NCBI GenBank assembly: GCA_023333565.1
Contig: JAJKFH010000801.1
Coordinates: forward strand, 1,325,687-1,389,686
Source: Puffinus mauretanicus
Lineage: Eukaryota > Chordata > Aves > Procellariiformes > Procellariidae
Direction: 5' to 3'
Length of the DNA stretch: 64,000 bases
A program made the position numbers and the translations under genes. Below, in pieces: positions 61,808 through 64,000 of the stretch (position 1 is the stretch's first letter; each line of letters starts with the position of its first letter). Under the pieces are notes generated by a model. That model worked only from the letters and a program-made list of their open reading frames with translations. It searched no databases and had not been told where the DNA came from.

Positions 61808-62126
61808 AGGGGCCCTGCCTCCAGCCAGGTGGAGGAAAGGGACAACCAGGTTTACTGGACTGTGTGGATTCGATGGCCTGGCACATCAGACCCACAGGAG
61901 TATAAGGCTCTAGTAGACACCGGTGCACAGTGTACCCTGATGCCATCAAACTATAAAGGGCAGAACCCATTTGTATTTCTGGAGTGACAGGGGGATCCCA
62001 AGAGTTAACTGTATTGGAGGCCGAAGTGAGCCTGACCGGGAATGAGTGGCAGAAGCACCCCATTGTGACTGGCCCAGAGGCTCCGTGCATCCTTGGCATA
62101 GACTACCTCAGGAGAGGGTTTTTCAA
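61808..62126 (+). pseudogene. pro: ERV protease, frame-broken
   Basis: The frame directly after the gag TAG, unchanged in phase, encodes an aspartic-protease segment with the active-site motif LVDTGA (Asp codon at 61916-61918). It stops at TGA 61985-61987. The C-terminal protease signature CILGIDYL lies about 100 bases downstream in the next phase, so a small length change occurred at about 61935-61980. In an intact element the enzyme would cut the Gag and Gag-Pol precursors; this copy cannot make it whole. Confidence 0.85.
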
Positions 62127-64000
62127 GGACCCAAAAGGGTACCGGTGGGCTTTTGGTATAGCTGCCCTGGAGACAGAGGAAATTAAACAGCTGTCCACCT
62201 TGCCTGGTCTCTCGGAGGACCCTTCTGTTGTGGGGTTGCTGAGGGTTGAAGAACAGCAGGTACCAATCGCTACCACAACAGTGCACCGGCAGCAATACCG
62301 CACCAACCGAGACTCTCTGATCCCCATCCATGAGCTGATTTGTCGACTGGAGAGCCAAGGAGTGATCAGCAAGACTCGCTCACCCTTTAACAGTCCCATA
62401 TGGCCAGTGCGAAAGTCTAATGGGGAGTGGAGACTAACAGTAGACTACCGCGGCCTGAACGAAGTCACGCCGCCACTGAGTGCTGCCGTGCCGGACATGC
62501 TAGAGCTTCAATATGAACTGGAGTCAAAGGCAGCCAAGTGGTACGCCACAATTGACATTGCTAATGCCTTCTTCTCCATCCCTTTGGCGGCAGAGTGCAG
62601 GCCACAGTTTGCTTTCACTTGGAGGGGCGTCCAGTACACCTGGAACTGACTGCCCCAGGGGTGGAAACACAGCCCTACCATTTGCCATGGACTGATCCAC
62701 ACTGCACTGGAACAGGGTGAGGCTCCAGAACATCTGCAGTACATTGATGACATCATCGTGTGGGGCAACACAGCAGAGGAAGTTTTTGAGAAAGGGAAGA
62801 AAATAATTCAAACCCTTCTGAAATCTGGTTTTGCCATAAAACAAAGTAAGGTCAAGGGACCTGCACAGGAGATCCAGTTTTTAGGAATAAAATGGCAAGA
62901 TGGACGTCGTCAGATCCCAACAGATGTGATCAACAAAATAACAGCCATGTCTCCACCAACTAGCCAAAAGGAAACACAAGCTTTCTTAGGCGTTGTGGGC
63001 TTTTGGAGAATGCATATTCCAAATTACAGTCAGATCGTAAGCCCTCTCTATCAAGTGACCAGGAAGAAGAACGACTTCAAATGGGGCCCTGAGCAACGAC
63101 AAGCCTTTGAACAAATTAAACAGGAGATAGTTCAGGCAGTAGCCCTTGGGCCAGTCCGGGCAGGACAAGATGTAAGGAATGTGCTCTACACCGCAGCCGG
63201 GGAGAATGGCCCTACCTGGAGCCTCTGGCAGAAAGCACCAGGGGAGACTCAAGGTCGACCCTTAGGGTTCTGGAGTCGGGGATACAGAGGATCCGAGGCC
63301 CGCTACACTCCAACTGAGAAGGAGATGTTGGCAGCATATGAAGGGGTTCGAGCTGCTTGGGCTGTGGTTGGTACTGAAGCCCAGCTCCTCCTGGCACCCC
63401 GACTGCCGGTGCTGGGCTGGATGTTCAAAGGGAGCGTCCCCTCTACACATCATGCAACCGATGCTACGTGGAGTAAGTGGGTCGCACTGATCACACAACA
63501 GGCCCGAATAGGAAACCCCAGTCGCCCAGGAATCTTGGAGGTGATCACGAACTGGCCAGAAGGCAAAGATTTTGGCATATTCCCAGAGGAGGAGGTGACG
63601 CGTGCTGAAGAGGCCCCACTGTATAATAAACTACCAGAAAACGAGAAGCAATATGCCCTGTTCACTGATGGGTCCTGTCGCCTTGTGGGAAAGCATCGGC
63701 GGTGGAAAGCTGCTGTATGGAATCCTATGCGCCAAGTTGCAGAAACTGCTGAAGGAGAAGGTGAATCGAGCCAGTTTGCAGAGGTGAAAGCCATCCAGCT
63801 GGCCTTGGACATTGCTGAACGAGAGAAATGGCCAGTACTTTATCTCTATACTGACTCATGGATGGTGGCAAATGCCCTCTGGGGGTGGTTGCAACAGTGG
63901 AAGCAGAACAACTGGCAGCGCAGAGGTAAACCCATCTGGGCTGCCGCATTGTGGCAAGATATTGCTGCCCGGGTAGAGAACCTGACTGTAAAAGTACGTC
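62127..64000 (+). pseudogene. pol: ERVL-like Pol: reverse transcriptase and RNase H, one stop, 3' partial
   Basis: The frame continues from the protease C-terminus. Reverse-transcriptase landmarks are WPVRKSNGEWRLTVDYRGLN at about 62401-62460, the first catalytic Asp in TIDIANAFF at 62554, and LPQGW at 62650. The YIDD box is at 62740-62751. A single in-frame TGA at 62647-62649 interrupts it just before LPQGW. The rest is open to the edge. RNase H shows the D-E-D set: Asp in FTDGS (63667), Glu in FAEVKA (63781), and Asp in YTDSW (63853). All catalytic residues are present, so damage is limited to the one stop plus the protease frame change. Similarity is to class III ERVL Pol. Integrase lies beyond the window. 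Confidence 0.92.

Larger units (their letters stand above)
59216..64000 (+). mobile_element. ERVL-like provirus, sense, 3' part beyond the window
   Basis: Order: 5' LTR, primer-binding site, gag, protease remnant, reverse transcriptase, RNase H, then window end; integrase and the 3' LTR are not seen. The pol product resembles class III (ERV-L, spuma-related) elements in its YIDDIIVWG polymerase motif and its LPQGWKHSP segment. Gag is fully open. Protease has lost its frame and pol has one stop, so the copy is defective but young. It lies in the same orientation as DPP6. The three solo LTRs at 17.6, 19.9 and 30.8 kb are of the same family. The target duplication cannot be checked because the right end is missing; the five bases before the LTR are CTGCT. 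Confidence 0.95.

Noticed and set aside
1..64000. CRISPR arrays, bacterial operons, rRNA or tRNA genes
   Set aside because: The sequence is vertebrate nuclear DNA. No array of spaced repeats or cloverleaf gene was found, and the only tRNA-related signal is the retroviral primer site.

Overview
This is vertebrate nuclear DNA from a bird. Three things show it: CR1 retrotransposon tails ending in ATTCTATG-type repeats, a family of avian ERVL-like long terminal repeats (LTRs), and a one-exon match to a conserved vertebrate neuronal gene. No species can be named. The window is mostly AT-rich non-coding sequence. No protein-coding host exon is supported except one.

The host anchor is a short first coding exon at 49429-49485 (+). 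It encodes MTTAKEQNASGKQAQQQEQ and ends in phase 0 at a GT donor. I recognise it as the N-terminus of the short isoform (DPP6-S) of DPP6, the dipeptidyl-peptidase-like auxiliary subunit of Kv4 channels. A CpG-rich stretch (about 48050-49110) lies just upstream and is the likely promoter. Everything after 49486 would then be DPP6 intron. Everything before about 48 kb would be intron of longer DPP6 isoforms or 5' flank.

Layout: 1-17.6 kb holds single-copy sequence with worn CR1 and ancient MIR/L3-like fragments, plus a compact cluster of possible regulatory motifs near 10.4 kb. 17.6-31.4 kb holds three antisense solo LTRs of one ERVL-like family and several CR1 pieces. 31.4-48 kb holds single-copy sequence with one antisense 956-bp solo LTR of a second family. 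48-49.5 kb is the CpG island and first exon. 49.5-59.2 kb is intron.

59216 to the window end is the 5' part of a fairly young provirus in sense orientation: 5' LTR, tRNA-Lys-type primer site, open 653-codon gag, broken protease, and pol through RNase H, running off the edge. Its Gag is the strangest object here. It has a hydrophobic, probably multi-pass N-terminus, then nine Thr/Pro-rich decapeptide repeats, a capsid-like region, and no CCHC zinc knuckle.

The solo LTRs keep a TATA box next to a palindromic CRE (TGACGTCA). They could act as cAMP-responsive promoters inside a neuronal gene; that is inference only.
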